64,000 nucleotides of DNA, taken from positions 496,001 through 560,000 of the forward strand of contig SNWL01000003.1 of NCBI GenBank assembly GCA_004362315.1. Direction: 5' to 3'. Below are positions 1-9,800 of this stretch, piece after piece. The DNA comes from Mycobacterium sp. BK086. GTDB taxonomy: Bacteria; Actinomycetota; Actinomycetes; Mycobacteriales; Mycobacteriaceae. The translations under genes and the position numbers were made by a program. The notes below the pieces were generated by a model that did not search any database, had not been told where the DNA came from, and was given only the letters and a program-made list of their open reading frames with translations. The stretch's first letter is position 1; every line of letters starts with the position of its first letter.

Positions 1-369
1 GGCAATGAACAGCAGGAACAGCCCGAACAAGATGAAGTAGTGCGCGGGGTTGGCCAGCGGCCCTGCATCGCGGCCCTTGCCGATGTGCAGGCTGACATCC
101 CAGATGAACCCGAACAGCGCGCAGATCAGCGTCGCGGAGAACAGCATGATGCTGACCGCCACCCACGGCGGCCTCTTGAACTTGGCACCCGCGCGCTCGG
201 CGGTGCCGGCCAGCCAGGTGATGCGTTTGGCGCGGTGCTGATAGCCGATCCACAGCAGCACCGCGGTGACCACCGCCGCCACGATGGACAGGCCGATCAC
301 CTGGTCCAGTGCCGCACCACCGCCCTCGGACGTCGCCGCCAGAACCGTCGTACTGAGCCCACCACTCAT
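1..369 (-). CDS. Partial integral membrane protein, unknown function
   Basis: The ATG start at 369 is inside the window and the frame stays open to the window edge, so only the first 123 residues are visible. A short polar N-terminus is followed by a membrane segment (about residues 24-42), a basic stretch, a second membrane segment (about 72-92) and the start of a third at the edge. I do not recognise the family. It is the last visible gene of the minus-strand run after pdxT, separated from it by about 100 bp, so co-transcription is possible but not shown. Confidence 0.55.
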   Translation of the reverse strand, partial: MSGGLSTTVLAATSEGGGAALDQVIGLSIVAAVVTAVLLWIGYQHRAKRITWLAGTAERAGAKFKRPPWVAVSIMLFSATLICALFGFIWDVSLHIGKGRDAGPLANPAHYFILFGLFLLFIA

Positions 370-473
370 CGTTGATTCGCTCCGTGGTCGAAGAGTTACC
401 GGTCAGGGAATGACCCTATTCGCCGGAATAGATACCCGGTACCGCCGGTTCCGAATCGAAATTTTCGCGCGAG

Positions 474-1067
474 TTAATCCCGGCCGGTGACGATCTCCAC
501 GAACAGCTTGTGCACCCGCCGATCCCCGGTCATCTCGGGGTGGAACGCGGTGGCCAGCACCCGGCCCTGCCGCACCGCCACGATGTGGTCGCCGGCGCGC
601 GCCAACACCTGCACAGCCGGCCCGACCCGCTCGACCCACGGCGCACGGATGAACACCGCATGCGCGGGACCATCCAGGCCCTCGAAGTCGATGTCGCCCT
701 CGAAGGAATCCACCTGACGCCCAAAAGCGTTGCGCCGCACCGTCATATCGATACCGCCCAACGGCACCGCCTCACGGCCCGGCGCACCGGCGTCGAGGAT
801 CTCGGAGGCCAGCAGGATCATCCCCGCACACGAACCGTAGGCCGGCATCCCGTCGGCCAGGCGCTCCCTCAGCGGCTCCAGCAGGTCGAATTCACGTAGC
901 AGGTGGCTCATCGTGGTGGATTCGCCGCCCGGGATGACCAGGGCGTCCACCGTGTCGAGTTCGCTGCGGCGACGCACCGTGCCCGCCTGTGCACCGGCCT
1001 CCTGCAGGGCCGCCAGGTGCTCACGGGTGTCGCCCTGCAGAGCCAGCACGCCCACCCGCACGCTCAC
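474..1067 (-). CDS. pdxT: PdxT, glutaminase subunit of pyridoxal 5'-phosphate synthase
   Basis: PdxT hydrolyses glutamine and passes ammonia to PdxS, which builds pyridoxal phosphate from ribose 5-phosphate and glyceraldehyde 3-phosphate. The product (197 aa) has the class I glutaminase signatures: PGGESTT near residue 47, the nucleophile cysteine in YGSCAGMI near residue 79, and the His-Glu pair in AFHPEMTGD near the C-terminus. The frame is open far upstream, but the family N-terminus ([10 protein letters not shown]) fixes the start at GTG 1067, giving a 4-bp GTGA overlap with the thioesterase stop. Its partner pdxS lies one gene upstream, so pdxS-tesB-pdxT look like one transcript. Confidence 0.95.
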   Translation of the reverse strand: MSVRVGVLALQGDTREHLAALQEAGAQAGTVRRRSELDTVDALVIPGGESTTMSHLLREFDLLEPLRERLADGMPAYGSCAGMILLASEILDAGAPGREAVPLGGIDMTVRRNAFGRQVDSFEGDIDFEGLDGPAHAVFIRAPWVERVGPAVQVLARAGDHIVAVRQGRVLATAFHPEMTGDRRVHKLFVEIVTGRD

Positions 1068-1906
1068 GAGCCGGTGTATCCGCGCTTGTAGCGCGTCAGC
1101 CCCTCCTGCATGACGGCCGCAACCATCTCGCCGTACCGGTTGAAGATCCGGCCCTGGGTCAGCGAGCGGCCGCCGCACGCCGACGGTGAGGACTGGTCGT
1201 AGAGCAGCCACTCGTCGGCCCGGAACGGCCGCATGAACCACATGGCGTGATCCAGTGAGGCGATGTTGAGGTGCTTGCGTTCCTCGGGATGCGTGACCTG
1301 CGCCGAGCCGAGCAGCGTGAGGTCGCTCATATAGGCCAGCGCGCAGATGTGCAGCACGTGGTCGTCGGGCAGCGGGTCCTTGTGCTTGAACCAGACCTGC
1401 TGTTGCGACGCCTTGCCCGGCAGCCGGGCCACCTGGTCGCGCGGGACGATGCGGACGTCCCATTCGGCGAACTGGGAGAAGCCCGCGTCGTCGAACACGC
1501 CACCCTTGGAGATGAACCCGGGCAGGTCGTCGGGCGGCGGCGCGGCCGGCATTTCGTCCTGGTGCTCGATACCGCTCTGATCACTCTGGAACGACGCCGA
1601 CATCGAGAAGATGGTCTCGCCGTGCTGGATCGCGTTGACCCGCCGGGTGACGAACGAACCGCCGTCACGCAGCCGCTCCACGGTGTACACCGCGGGGGCG
1701 GTGGCGTCACCGGGCCGCAGGAAGTAGCCGTGCAGCGAGTGCACCTGGAATGCGGGATCCACGGTGCGCACCGCCGACACCAGGGACTGGCCGGCCACGT
1801 GGCCACCGAATGTCCGCTGCAGGAAACCGGATTCGGGGCTGAAGACCGCACCCCGATAGATGTTGACCTCGAGTTGCTCGAGATCGAGGATCTCTTCGAT
1901 CGCCAC
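1064..1906 (-). CDS. tesB: Acyl-CoA thioesterase II (TesB family)
   Basis: It hydrolyses acyl-CoA thioesters to free acid and CoA in the cytosol. The 280-aa product has the usual length and double-hotdog architecture. The TesB catalytic set is visible: the aspartate in SLDHAMWF (about residue 216), the serine/threonine region [11 protein letters not shown] and the glutamine in VMQEGL near the C-terminus. Translation starts at GTG 1906, only 3 bp after the pdxS stop, and ends overlapping pdxT by 4 bp. A thioesterase between pdxS and pdxT is a mycobacterial arrangement (Rv2604c-Rv2606c); no functional link to vitamin B6 synthesis is evident. Confidence 0.92.
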   Translation of the reverse strand: MAIEEILDLEQLEVNIYRGAVFSPESGFLQRTFGGHVAGQSLVSAVRTVDPAFQVHSLHGYFLRPGDATAPAVYTVERLRDGGSFVTRRVNAIQHGETIFSMSASFQSDQSGIEHQDEMPAAPPPDDLPGFISKGGVFDDAGFSQFAEWDVRIVPRDQVARLPGKASQQQVWFKHKDPLPDDHVLHICALAYMSDLTLLGSAQVTHPEERKHLNIASLDHAMWFMRPFRADEWLLYDQSSPSACGGRSLTQGRIFNRYGEMVAAVMQEGLTRYKRGYTGS

Positions 1907-1909
1907 GCG

Positions 1910-2818
1910 TTACCAGCCGCGCTGGGCCAGTCGGTGCGGCTCCGCGATCTCCTCGACGTTGATTCCGACCATGGCCTCACCCAGTCCACGCGACACCCGT
2001 GCCAAGACATCGGGATCGTCGAAGAAGGTGGTGGCCTTGACGATGGCGGCGGCCCGCACGGCGGGGTCGCCGGACTTGAAAATGCCGGAACCGACGAACA
2101 CGCCTTCCGCGCCGAGCTGCATCATCATCGCGGCGTCGGCCGGGGTGGCGATACCGCCGGCGGTGAACAATGTCACCGGCAGCTTGCCCGCCCTGGCGAC
2201 TTCCACAACCAGGTCATAGGGCGCCTGCATGTCCTTGGCGGCGACGTACAGCTCATCTTCCGACAGCGACGACAACCGCCGGATCTCCGCGCCGATGGAT
2301 CGCATGTGAGTGGTGGCGTTGGAGACGTCGCCGGTGCCGGCCTCACCCTTGGAGCGGATCATCGCCGCGCCCTCGGTGATGCGGCGCAGTGCCTCGCCCA
2401 GATTGGTCGCGCCGCAGACGAACGGGACGGTGAACTTCCACTTGTCGATGTGGTGGGTGTAGTCGGCCGGCGTCAGCACCTCGGACTCGTCGATGTAATC
2501 GACACCGAGGCTCTGCAGGATCTGCGCCTCGACGAAGTGCCCGATGCGGGCCTTGGCCATCACCGGGATGGTGACCGCCGAGATGATGCCCTCGATCATG
2601 TCGGGGTCGCTCATCCGCGATACGCCGCCCTGGGCGCGGATATCAGCGGGGACGCGCTCGAGCGCCATGACGGCCACCGCACCGGCGCCCTCGGCGATCC
2701 GCGCCTGCTCGGGGGTGACGACGTCCATGATGACGCCGCCCTTGAGCATCTCCGCCATGCCGCGCTTGACCCGAGCGGTACCGGTCTGCGCGGGGCTGCC
2801 CGAGCCGTTGGTATCCAC
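1910..2818 (-). CDS. pdxS: PdxS, pyridoxal 5'-phosphate synthase lyase subunit
   Basis: PdxS forms the TIM-barrel dodecamer that makes pyridoxal phosphate. Recognisable segments include [19 protein letters not shown], the Schiff-base lysine region [11 protein letters not shown], and the phosphate-binding [19 protein letters not shown]. The GTG at 2818 gives 302 aa, the family length, and is preceded by AAGGGA; a longer reading from 2866 adds an unconserved leader and was not used. It is the first gene of the pdxS-tesB-pdxT run, after a 69-bp gap from the Nudix gene. Confidence 0.95.
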   Translation of the reverse strand: MDTNGSGSPAQTGTARVKRGMAEMLKGGVIMDVVTPEQARIAEGAGAVAVMALERVPADIRAQGGVSRMSDPDMIEGIISAVTIPVMAKARIGHFVEAQILQSLGVDYIDESEVLTPADYTHHIDKWKFTVPFVCGATNLGEALRRITEGAAMIRSKGEAGTGDVSNATTHMRSIGAEIRRLSSLSEDELYVAAKDMQAPYDLVVEVARAGKLPVTLFTAGGIATPADAAMMMQLGAEGVFVGSGIFKSGDPAVRAAAIVKATTFFDDPDVLARVSRGLGEAMVGINVEEIAEPHRLAQRGW

Positions 2819-2887
2819 TGTCAGTCCCTTCGTTTGATACGGATCCAGTGTAAAGGGCGGACCCAAACTGAATAATTCCGCTGTTCG

Positions 2888-3925
2888 TCAGCGGATCGGG
2901 TGTAATTCCGTGTCCGGCCCGCCACGTCCGTCGGCCAGCAGATTCGCCTCCTCGAGCAGTTCCCCCAGCTGCAGCGGATACACCGTCTGCCCGCCCGCGG
3001 CCAGCTGCTCGATCGTCGCGGAATCACACCACCGGTGGCCGTGAATGTACCGCAGCTCCAACTGGGTGCGCCCGGCCGCGGTCGGTTCGAACCGGGCCGT
3101 GCGGTGCACGAAGTAGAACTCCTGGCTGGACACCACGGTGCCGTTGAAGTCGATCAGCGAATCACGGCGCCAGACCGGGCCGACCATCTGGACCGGGTCC
3201 ACCCGCAGCCCGGTCTCCTCGGCGATCTCACGGACGGCGGCGTCGACCAGCCGCTCCCCCGGTAATGCCTGCCCGCCGACGGTGAACCACCAGCGCGGTG
3301 CCACACCGGTCGTGACAGCTGGATCGGATCCGCAGAACAGCAGCACCGCGCCCCGGTCATCGAGCAGCACGACGCGCGCCGACGTGCGGCGGTCGACCTG
3401 CTCGACGGCTCCCGACGGCGCGGTGTCCGCGCGTTCGGCGATCTCGAAGTAACTTGGCAGCGGAGCGGTACCGGCCAGCCGCAGCCACCGGACCGGGCGC
3501 CGTTCCCGCAGCGCCAGGGTGTCGCGCACGGCATCGTTGTGGAACCGCCGGGCCAGCAGCACTCGGGCTTCGGCGTCGGCGAGCTCGGCGACCAGCGATA
3601 CCGGCATCGATGTCGGGTCGACGGTCGCCAGGGCCGCCGACAGCTCGTTCTCGGCGGCTTCACGGCCGGAGCGGGGCGCGCGTTCGGCAGCGTCAGCCAG
3701 TGTGGCGAGGCGCTTGCCCTCGGGCCGTCCGCGGTAGGTGTCTGCGGCTACCGCGCGGGCGACCACCGCCCGGCGGGCCAGCGCGCCGTCGAGTGCCTGC
3801 CAGGACAGGTCGTAGCGGATGTGCAGCCGGTCCAGCCGGCTGGCGGTCTGCAGGGCCAGCAGCGCGCTGACGACCAACACCAGGATCAGCAGTGCGGTCA
3901 GCGTCCAATACAACCCCGGCGCCAT
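2888..3925 (-). CDS. Membrane-anchored Nudix hydrolase (Rv2609c-like)
   Basis: An N-terminal membrane segment (about residues 6-26) is followed by an alpha-helical linker of about 150 residues and a C-terminal Nudix domain. The Nudix box GX5EX7REUXEEXGU is complete: G-QALPG-E-RLVDAAV-REIAEETGL, about residues 224-246. The family hydrolyses nucleoside diphosphates linked to another group; the substrate here is unknown. The gene starts 1 bp after the pimA stop. Its place in the phosphatidylinositol-mannoside operon, together with the membrane anchor, suggests work at the membrane on a nucleotide-linked substrate or by-product; that is inference. Confidence 0.85.
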   Translation of the reverse strand: MAPGLYWTLTALLILVLVVSALLALQTASRLDRLHIRYDLSWQALDGALARRAVVARAVAADTYRGRPEGKRLATLADAAERAPRSGREAAENELSAALATVDPTSMPVSLVAELADAEARVLLARRFHNDAVRDTLALRERRPVRWLRLAGTAPLPSYFEIAERADTAPSGAVEQVDRRTSARVVLLDDRGAVLLFCGSDPAVTTGVAPRWWFTVGGQALPGERLVDAAVREIAEETGLRVDPVQMVGPVWRRDSLIDFNGTVVSSQEFYFVHRTARFEPTAAGRTQLELRYIHGHRWCDSATIEQLAAGGQTVYPLQLGELLEEANLLADGRGGPDTELHPIR

Positions 3926-3926
3926 C

Positions 3927-5087
3927 TCAGTTCGATCCCCGAGTCGCTTCGCTCCGGCCCGCCGATCCAGCGACCCTGACCTTCATCCCCGCGCCGGCCA
4001 CCGTCTCGTAGACCCGCATGATCTGGTCGGCCACCACCGGCCAGTCGTAGCGCAGCACCGCGGTATTCGCCGCCGCCACGTAGCGCTTGCGCAGGGCGTT
4101 GTCGTCGAGCATCTCGATCAGCGCGTCGGCCAACGCGTCGGAGTCCTCGACCGGAACCAGCCGGCCCGCCTCGCCGTCGAGCAGCACCCGCCGGAACGCG
4201 TCGAGATCGCTCGCCACCACCGGGGTCTGCGCGGCCATCGCCTCGACGAGCACGATGCCGAAGCTCTCACCACCGGTGTGCGGCGCGCAGTAGACGTCGG
4301 CACTACGCAGCGCCGACGCCTTCTCGGCGTCGTCGACCTGACCGAGGAACCGCAGATGTCCCGCCAGATCGCCGCACTTGTCCCGCAGCTCGTCCTCGTC
4401 GCCGCGCCCCACGATCAGGATCTCGACGTCGGCGAAGCGTTCCACCAGTGTCGGCAGCGCGCCCACGAGCACCTCCATGCCCTTGCGCGGCTCGTCGAAA
4501 CGGCCGAGGAACAGCACGGTCTTGCCCGGCCGTGGATAGCCCTCCAGCCGCGGGGCCGACTTGAGGGCCGCGACGTCGACGCCGTTGGGGATTTCGACCG
4601 CGTCGGAGCCCAGCGCCTCCATCTGCCAGCGCCTGGCCAGATCGGAGACCGCGATCCGGCCGATGATCTTCTCGTGGAAGGGCCGCAGAATCCCCTGAAA
4701 TACGCTGAGCGTCAACGACTTTGTGGTCGAGGTGTGAAACGTCGCCACGATCGGCCCCTCAGCGGCCTGCAGCGCCAGCATCGACAGGCTGGGCGCGTTG
4801 GGCTCGTGCAGGTGCAACACGTCGAATTCGCCTTGGGCGAGCCACTTCTTGACCTGCCGGTGGGTGGCGGGCCCGAACCTCAGCCGGGCCACCGAGCCGT
4901 TGTAGGGAATCGGCACCGCCTTACCGCCGGAGACCACGTAGTCGGGCAGCTTCACATGCGGCGACGACGGCGCGAGCACGCTCACCTCGTGACCGCGGGC
5001 GCGCATCACCTCGGCGAGCTGCAGGATGTGCGACTGCACCCCGCCGGGCACGTCGAACGAGTACGGGCAGACCATGCCGATACGCAT
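3927..5087 (-). CDS. pimA: PimA, GDP-mannose-dependent phosphatidylinositol mannosyltransferase
   Basis: PimA adds the first mannose to the 2-position of phosphatidylinositol on the cytoplasmic face of the membrane, starting phosphatidylinositol mannoside, lipomannan and lipoarabinomannan synthesis. The 386-aa GT-B fold protein shows the N-terminal glycine-rich loop (PYSFDVPGGVQSHIL), the catalytic histidine in ATFHTSTTKS near residue 118, the GDP-binding GRFDEPRKG, and the EX7E motif in GGESFGIVLVEAM. The start overlaps the patA stop. The order pgsA1-patA-pimA is the conserved mycobacterial operon. Confidence 0.95.
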   Translation of the reverse strand: MRIGMVCPYSFDVPGGVQSHILQLAEVMRARGHEVSVLAPSSPHVKLPDYVVSGGKAVPIPYNGSVARLRFGPATHRQVKKWLAQGEFDVLHLHEPNAPSLSMLALQAAEGPIVATFHTSTTKSLTLSVFQGILRPFHEKIIGRIAVSDLARRWQMEALGSDAVEIPNGVDVAALKSAPRLEGYPRPGKTVLFLGRFDEPRKGMEVLVGALPTLVERFADVEILIVGRGDEDELRDKCGDLAGHLRFLGQVDDAEKASALRSADVYCAPHTGGESFGIVLVEAMAAQTPVVASDLDAFRRVLLDGEAGRLVPVEDSDALADALIEMLDDNALRKRYVAAANTAVLRYDWPVVADQIMRVYETVAGAGMKVRVAGSAGRSEATRGSN

Positions 5088-6037
5088 CAGTTGTCCCCGA
5101 GCCGGGCCCGCCGCTCATCGGACAAGTCAGCCAGCCACTGCGGCTGCAGCATGTGCCAATCCGCTGGGTGCGCCGCGATATTGGCACCGAAGCGGTCGGC
5201 CAGCGCCTGGGTGATGACGCCGACGTCGCCGCTGGAGCAGTCCAGCTCCGGATAGAGGTCGACGACCCAGCCGTCGTCGGTGAACCAGGAGTGCACCGGG
5301 ATCAGCGCGGCGCCGGTCTCCAGCGCGAGCTTGGCCGAGCCCGCGGGCATCCGGGTGGCCTCACCGAACAGGTCGACGGGCACGCCGGAGCGGCTCAGAT
5401 CGCGCTCAGCCATCAGGCAGACCACGCGGTTGTCGTTGAGCCGTTCCACCAGCACCTCGTAGGCGGGCCGGTCGCCTCCGGTCAGCGGCAGCACCTCGAA
5501 GCCGAGGCTCTCGCGATAGTCGAGGAACCGCTTGTAGAGCGATTCGGGCTTGAGCCGCTCGGCGACCGTCGTGAACTGGCCGTTCAACTGGACCAGCCAG
5601 ACCCCGGCCATGTCCCAGTTGCCGCTGTGCGGCAACGCGAGGATCGCGCCGCGCCCAGCCGCCAGCGCGGCCTCGAGGTGCTCCTTGCCGAACGCCGTCT
5701 TGTCCAGCTCAGGCCCTAGTTTCGTGTGGTCCATCGTGGGCAACCGGAATGCCTCCCGCCAATATCGGGCGTACGAGGCCAGCGAAGCACGAACCAGCGA
5801 TTCCGGCACCTCGGCGGGCGTGGTGCCGATCACCCGGGCCAGGTTCTTGCGCAGCTGCCCGGGCCCGCCGCCCTGCGCGGCGTACCAGGCGCCGGCGTCG
5901 AACGCGTTGCGCGCCACGAACTCCGGCAACGCCCGCACCATCCGCCACCCGGCGGCGTAGCCGAGATCGCTGAGATAGTCGGTGCGCGGCATCCGGTTCC
6001 GGCCCGCTGTCCACAGCTGCCCCGGCGTGCTGATCAC
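5087..6037 (-). CDS. patA: PatA, phosphatidylinositol mannoside acyltransferase
   Basis: PatA transfers palmitate from palmitoyl-CoA to the mannose of PIM1/PIM2. The 316-aa product carries the HX4D acyltransferase signature as LPHSGNWDMAGVW (about residues 141-153) and resembles lipid A lauroyl-type acyltransferases. Translation begins at GTG 6037, overlapping the pgsA1 stop by 4 bp, and the gene overlaps pimA at its 3' end. The translational coupling fits its place between PgsA1, which makes the acceptor lipid, and PimA, which adds the first mannose. Confidence 0.93.
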   Translation of the reverse strand: MISTPGQLWTAGRNRMPRTDYLSDLGYAAGWRMVRALPEFVARNAFDAGAWYAAQGGGPGQLRKNLARVIGTTPAEVPESLVRASLASYARYWREAFRLPTMDHTKLGPELDKTAFGKEHLEAALAAGRGAILALPHSGNWDMAGVWLVQLNGQFTTVAERLKPESLYKRFLDYRESLGFEVLPLTGGDRPAYEVLVERLNDNRVVCLMAERDLSRSGVPVDLFGEATRMPAGSAKLALETGAALIPVHSWFTDDGWVVDLYPELDCSSGDVGVITQALADRFGANIAAHPADWHMLQPQWLADLSDERRARLGDN

Positions 6038-6714
6038 TGCTCGGTACCTTCGGGCTCATCGCCGGCGGTCTGCGGCTGTTCCGGCGCGATCTTGTCCATG
6101 GCGCCGGGGCTGGAGCGCACCGAATGCACCCGCTGGCCGACGGTGACCAGGCTGGCTACCGCCAGGACCCACATCGCGATGGGCAGCAGCACCGGGATCG
6201 GGAAGAGCGGGAAGTCGGAGAGTCCGGCACCGACGAGCACGATGATCAGCCGCTCGGGGCGCTCGATGAGTCCCCCGCCGCCGTCGAGCCCACTGGCCTC
6301 GGCCCGGGCCTTGACGTAGGAGATCACCTGCGAGGTCACCAGGCAGATCAGTGTGGCCACCACCAGGGACGTGTTGTGGAGTCCGAATGCCGCCCACCAC
6401 AGCAACCCGCAGAACACCGCGCCGTCGCTGATGCGGTCACAGGTGGCGTCGAGGACCGCGCCGAACCGAGTGCCGCCGCCGCGCTCGCGCGCCATCGCAC
6501 CGTCGAGCATGTCGGCGAGCACGAAGAACCAGACGGCCACCGCGCCCCACCACAGTTGCCCGATCGGGAACCCGATCAACGCGGCAAGCACCGAACCCGC
6601 GGTGCCGATGATCGTGACCATGTCGGGGGTCAACCCGATCTTCAACGCGCCCTTGGCCAACGGCGTACTGAGCTTGGCGTACGCGGCGCGGGTCATCAGG
6701 TAGAAGTCGCTCAC
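6034..6714 (-). CDS. pgsA1: PgsA1, phosphatidylinositol phosphate synthase
   Basis: PgsA1 joins CDP-diacylglycerol and inositol 1-phosphate to make phosphatidylinositol phosphate, the precursor of all phosphatidylinositol mannosides. The CDP-alcohol phosphotransferase motif DGX2ARX8GX3DX3D is complete, beginning at DMLDGAMARER. Several membrane helices follow. I chose GTG 6714 over an upstream start at 6729 because the resulting N-terminus ([19 protein letters not shown]) matches the M. tuberculosis protein as I remember it and gives the 4-bp GTGA overlap with the HIT gene that is usual here. Confidence 0.93.
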   Translation of the reverse strand: MSDFYLMTRAAYAKLSTPLAKGALKIGLTPDMVTIIGTAGSVLAALIGFPIGQLWWGAVAVWFFVLADMLDGAMARERGGGTRFGAVLDATCDRISDGAVFCGLLWWAAFGLHNTSLVVATLICLVTSQVISYVKARAEASGLDGGGGLIERPERLIIVLVGAGLSDFPLFPIPVLLPIAMWVLAVASLVTVGQRVHSVRSSPGAMDKIAPEQPQTAGDEPEGTEQ

Positions 6715-7280
6715 GGCTGGCTGGCCCACTCGTCGGCGAGAAGCTTGCGGGTGTCGCGAAGCAGCTGCGGGATGACCTTGGTTTCACCGACGATCGTGAT
6801 GAAGTTGGCGTCGCCCGACCAGCGCGGCACGACGTGCATGTGCAGGTGTTCGGCCAGTGAACCGCCCGCGGATTTGCCCAGGTTCAGCCCGACGTTGAAC
6901 CCGTCCGGACTCGACACCGACTTGATGATGCGAATCGCCTTCTGGGTGAACGCCATCAGCTCAGTGCTCTCATCCGCGGTGAGATCCTCCAGCTCCGACA
7001 CCTGCCGGTAGGGCACCACCATCAGATGGCCGGGGTTGTACGGATACAGGTTGAGCACCACGTACACCTGCTCACCGCGAGCGACCACCAACCCGTCCTC
7101 GTCAGACAGGGTGGGGATGTAGGTGAAGGGTTGCGAGGATCCAGCAGATCCTTGCTTCTGAGCGTCCTTCTGTGCGGGCACATCCAGGATGTAGCTCATC
7201 CGGTGCGGGGTCCACAGGCGCTGAAGCCGGTCCGGCTCACCTATGCCCCGATCGATGATCGCGTCCGGTTCGTCAGCCAC
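6711..7280 (-). CDS. HIT-family nucleotide hydrolase or phosphorylase (Rv2613c-like)
   Basis: The product (189 aa) contains the histidine triad as [11 protein letters not shown] (about residues 145-155) and an upstream ADEST helix typical of HIT proteins. The M. tuberculosis orthologue Rv2613c has been described as a diadenosine tetraphosphate phosphorylase. The N-terminal 40 residues are low in conservation, so a start downstream of GTG 7280 is possible. It sits between thrS (8-bp overlap) and pgsA1 (4-bp overlap). Threonyl-tRNA synthetases can make Ap4A as a side product, so the adjacency may be functional; that is inference. Confidence 0.88.
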   Translation of the reverse strand: MADEPDAIIDRGIGEPDRLQRLWTPHRMSYILDVPAQKDAQKQGSAGSSQPFTYIPTLSDEDGLVVARGEQVYVVLNLYPYNPGHLMVVPYRQVSELEDLTADESTELMAFTQKAIRIIKSVSSPDGFNVGLNLGKSAGGSLAEHLHMHVVPRWSGDANFITIVGETKVIPQLLRDTRKLLADEWASQP

Positions 7281-9324
7281 CGTCGACCTTCACCAGTTCA
7301 GCTGTGGGAACGGCATTTTCGCGGTCCGCGATCCACTTCTTGATCGTGGCGGCGGCCTGCGCCCGGGGTATCCCGTTGATCTGGGTGCGGTCCCCGAAGC
7401 GGAATGACACCGCGCCCGCTTCGACGTCGCGGTCCCCCGCGAGCAGCATGAACGGCACCTTCTGATTGGTGTGGTTGACGATCTTCTTGGCCATCCGGTC
7501 GTCGCTGATGTCGACCTCCACCCGAATACCCTGCGACTTCAGCTCGGCGGCAACGTCTTTCAGGTATTCCTCGTGCGCTTCGGCGACCGGGATGCCGACC
7601 ACCTGCACCGGCGCCAGCCACGCCGGGAAGGCGCCGGCGTAATGCTCGGTGAGCACTCCGAAGAACCGCTCGATCGAGCCGAACAGTGCGCGGTGGATCA
7701 GCACCGGACGCTGGCGGCTGCCATCCGAGGCGGTGTACTCCAGCTCGAAACGGTCAGGCATGTTGAAGTCGAGCTGGATGGTGGACATCTGCCAGCTGCG
7801 GCCCAGCGCATCCTTGACCTGCACCGAGATCTTTGGGCCGTAGAACGCGGCACCACCGGGATCGGGCACCAGCTGCAGACCGGATTCCTCGGCGACCTGA
7901 CGCAGGGTCTCGGTGGCCTCATCCCACATCTCGTCGGAGCCGACGGACTTCTCCGGGTTCCTGGTGGACAGTTCCAGATAGAAGTCGTCGAGGCCGTAGT
8001 CGGCCAGCAGGTCGAGCACGAACCGCAGCAGCGAAGCCAGCTCGTCGCGCATCTGCTCGCGGGTGGTGTAGATGTGCGCATCGTCCTGCGTCATGCCGCG
8101 CACCCGGGTCAGGCCGTGCACCACACCGGACTTCTCATAGCGGTACACCGAGCCGAATTCGAAGAGCCGCAACGGAAGTTCCCGATACGACCGCCCCCGC
8201 GACCGGTAGATGAGGTGGTGCATCGGGCAGTTCATCGGCTTGAGGTAGTAGTCCTGCCCGGGCTTGCGCAGCTTGCCGTCCTCGTCGAACTCGGCGTCGA
8301 TGTGCATCGGGGGGAACATGCCGTCGGCGTACCACTCGAGGTGACCCGAGGTGATGTAGAGCTGTTCCTTGGTGATGTGCGGGGTGTTGACGAACTCATA
8401 GCCCGCCTGCTCGTGCTTGCGGCGTGAATAGTCCTCGAGCTCACGCCGGATGATGCCGCCCTTGGGGTGGAAAACCGGTAGGCCAGAGCCCAATTCGTCC
8501 GGGAAGCTGAACAGGTCCAGCTCGACACCGAGCCTGCGGTGGTCGCGGCGCTGTGCCTCCTCGATCAATTCGAGATGACGGTCCAGCGCCTCCTGCGACT
8601 CCCACGCCGTGCCGTAGATGCGTTGCAGGCTGGCGTTGCTCTGATCACCACGCCAGTACGCGGCCGAGCTTCGGGTGAGCTTGAACGCCGGGATGTATTT
8701 GGTGGTCGGAATGTGCGGGCCGCGGCACAGATCACCCCAAATACGTTCGCGGGTGCGGGGATTGAGGTTGTCGTAGGCGGTCAGCTCATCGCCGCCGACC
8801 TCCATGATGTCGGCGTCGCCGGACTTGTCGTCCACCAGTTCGAGCTTGTAGGGCTCACCGGCCAACTCGCTTCGCGCCTGGTCTTTGGACTCATACACCC
8901 GCCGGGAGAACAGCTGACCGTCCTTGACGATCTTCTGCATCCGCTTCTCGAGCTTCTCCAGGTCCTCGGGCGTGAACGCCTCGGGTACGTCGAAGTCGTA
9001 GTAGAAGCCGTCGGTGATCGGCGGGCCGATGCCGAGCTTGGCTTGCGGGAAGAGCTCCTGCACCGCCTGAGCCAGCACGTGGGCGGCCGAGTGCCGGATC
9101 ACGCTGCGCCCCTCGTCGGTGTCGGCGGCCACCGGGATGACGTCGGCATCGGTGTCGGGCGCCCAACTGAGATCGCGCAGCTTGTCCTCACCGTCGCGCA
9201 CGACGACGATCGCACCGGGTTCGCCACGGCCGGGCAGTCCCGCTTCGCGCACCGCAGCGCCCGCCGTAGTCCCGGCAGGCACCCGGATCGGGGCTGCGGG
9301 TGCGGGGTGTGCGGGGGCGCTCAT
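7273..9324 (-). CDS. thrS: Threonyl-tRNA synthetase
   Basis: ThrS charges tRNA-Thr. The 683-aa product has an N-terminal TGS-like domain (about residues 1-75), the editing domain with [11 protein letters not shown] (about 78-88), the class II catalytic core with the [13 protein letters not shown] zinc and motif 2 region, and the anticodon-binding domain at the C-terminus ([12 protein letters not shown] onward). The start at ATG 9324 follows a 62-bp gap and it is the first gene of the run down to pgsA1 and pimA. I saw no T-box-like leader in the short upstream gap. Confidence 0.97.
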   Translation of the reverse strand: MSAPAHPAPAAPIRVPAGTTAGAAVREAGLPGRGEPGAIVVVRDGEDKLRDLSWAPDTDADVIPVAADTDEGRSVIRHSAAHVLAQAVQELFPQAKLGIGPPITDGFYYDFDVPEAFTPEDLEKLEKRMQKIVKDGQLFSRRVYESKDQARSELAGEPYKLELVDDKSGDADIMEVGGDELTAYDNLNPRTRERIWGDLCRGPHIPTTKYIPAFKLTRSSAAYWRGDQSNASLQRIYGTAWESQEALDRHLELIEEAQRRDHRRLGVELDLFSFPDELGSGLPVFHPKGGIIRRELEDYSRRKHEQAGYEFVNTPHITKEQLYITSGHLEWYADGMFPPMHIDAEFDEDGKLRKPGQDYYLKPMNCPMHHLIYRSRGRSYRELPLRLFEFGSVYRYEKSGVVHGLTRVRGMTQDDAHIYTTREQMRDELASLLRFVLDLLADYGLDDFYLELSTRNPEKSVGSDEMWDEATETLRQVAEESGLQLVPDPGGAAFYGPKISVQVKDALGRSWQMSTIQLDFNMPDRFELEYTASDGSRQRPVLIHRALFGSIERFFGVLTEHYAGAFPAWLAPVQVVGIPVAEAHEEYLKDVAAELKSQGIRVEVDISDDRMAKKIVNHTNQKVPFMLLAGDRDVEAGAVSFRFGDRTQINGIPRAQAAATIKKWIADRENAVPTAELVKVDGG

Positions 9325-9386
9325 TGCGGGCCTCTTTCAGCTGTTGGGGAGACGGCTAATCGCCGACCATGCTATCGGGGCGCTGG

Positions 9387-9800
9387 TCAGGCACCGAGGC
9401 CGATGGGGCTGTCCAACGCGGGATGGTCCAAGCCCAGCAGGCCCGCCGACCAACTCACCGCACCGACCAGCCACAGCGTGGCCACCACCACCGCGGCGGT
9501 GAACACCGCACCGAGTGCCTGCACGAACCAGCCCTGCCTGCGGAACCAGACCATGACACTGTCGTAGCGGTCTTTGGTGAACGACAGGGTGCGGTGCGCC
9601 CAATAGAACTCGGTGGCCAGGATCGCCAGGCCGAGGAACACGATCGCCCAGCCGGGACCCGGGTAAGGGATCGCCACGATCCCGACCAGCAGGACGGTGA
9701 GCCCGACGGCGGCCACCACGACGCGGTAGGCGAAATCGGCGACCGGACGGTCCCGGAGCAGATCGCGCCGCCGGGCCCATGCGCGCAGCCAGTTCTTCAC
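9387..9800 (-). CDS. PGPGW-motif small membrane protein (TIGR02611 type)
   Basis: The 137-aa product has the family signature IPYPGPGWAIVFLGLAILATE between two N-terminal membrane segments, a basic cytoplasmic loop, and a third hydrophobic segment (about residues 92-115). The family is actinobacterial and its function is not established. GTG 9800 overlaps the stop of the upstream hotdog thioesterase by 4 bp, so the two are co-translated. Confidence 0.85.
   Translation of the reverse strand: MKNWLRAWARRRDLLRDRPVADFAYRVVVAAVGLTVLLVGIVAIPYPGPGWAIVFLGLAILATEFYWAHRTLSFTKDRYDSVMVWFRRQGWFVQALGAVFTAAVVVATLWLVGAVSWSAGLLGLDHPALDSPIGLGA

Noticed and set aside
1271-2875. Long plus-strand open frame (534 codons) opposite tesB and pdxS
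   Set aside because: It mirrors the real genes in antisense; its composition is that of a GC-rich shadow frame and it has no recognisable motif.
3819-5255. Long plus-strand open frame (478 codons) opposite pimA
   Set aside because: pimA on the other strand carries all conserved glycosyltransferase motifs; this frame does not.
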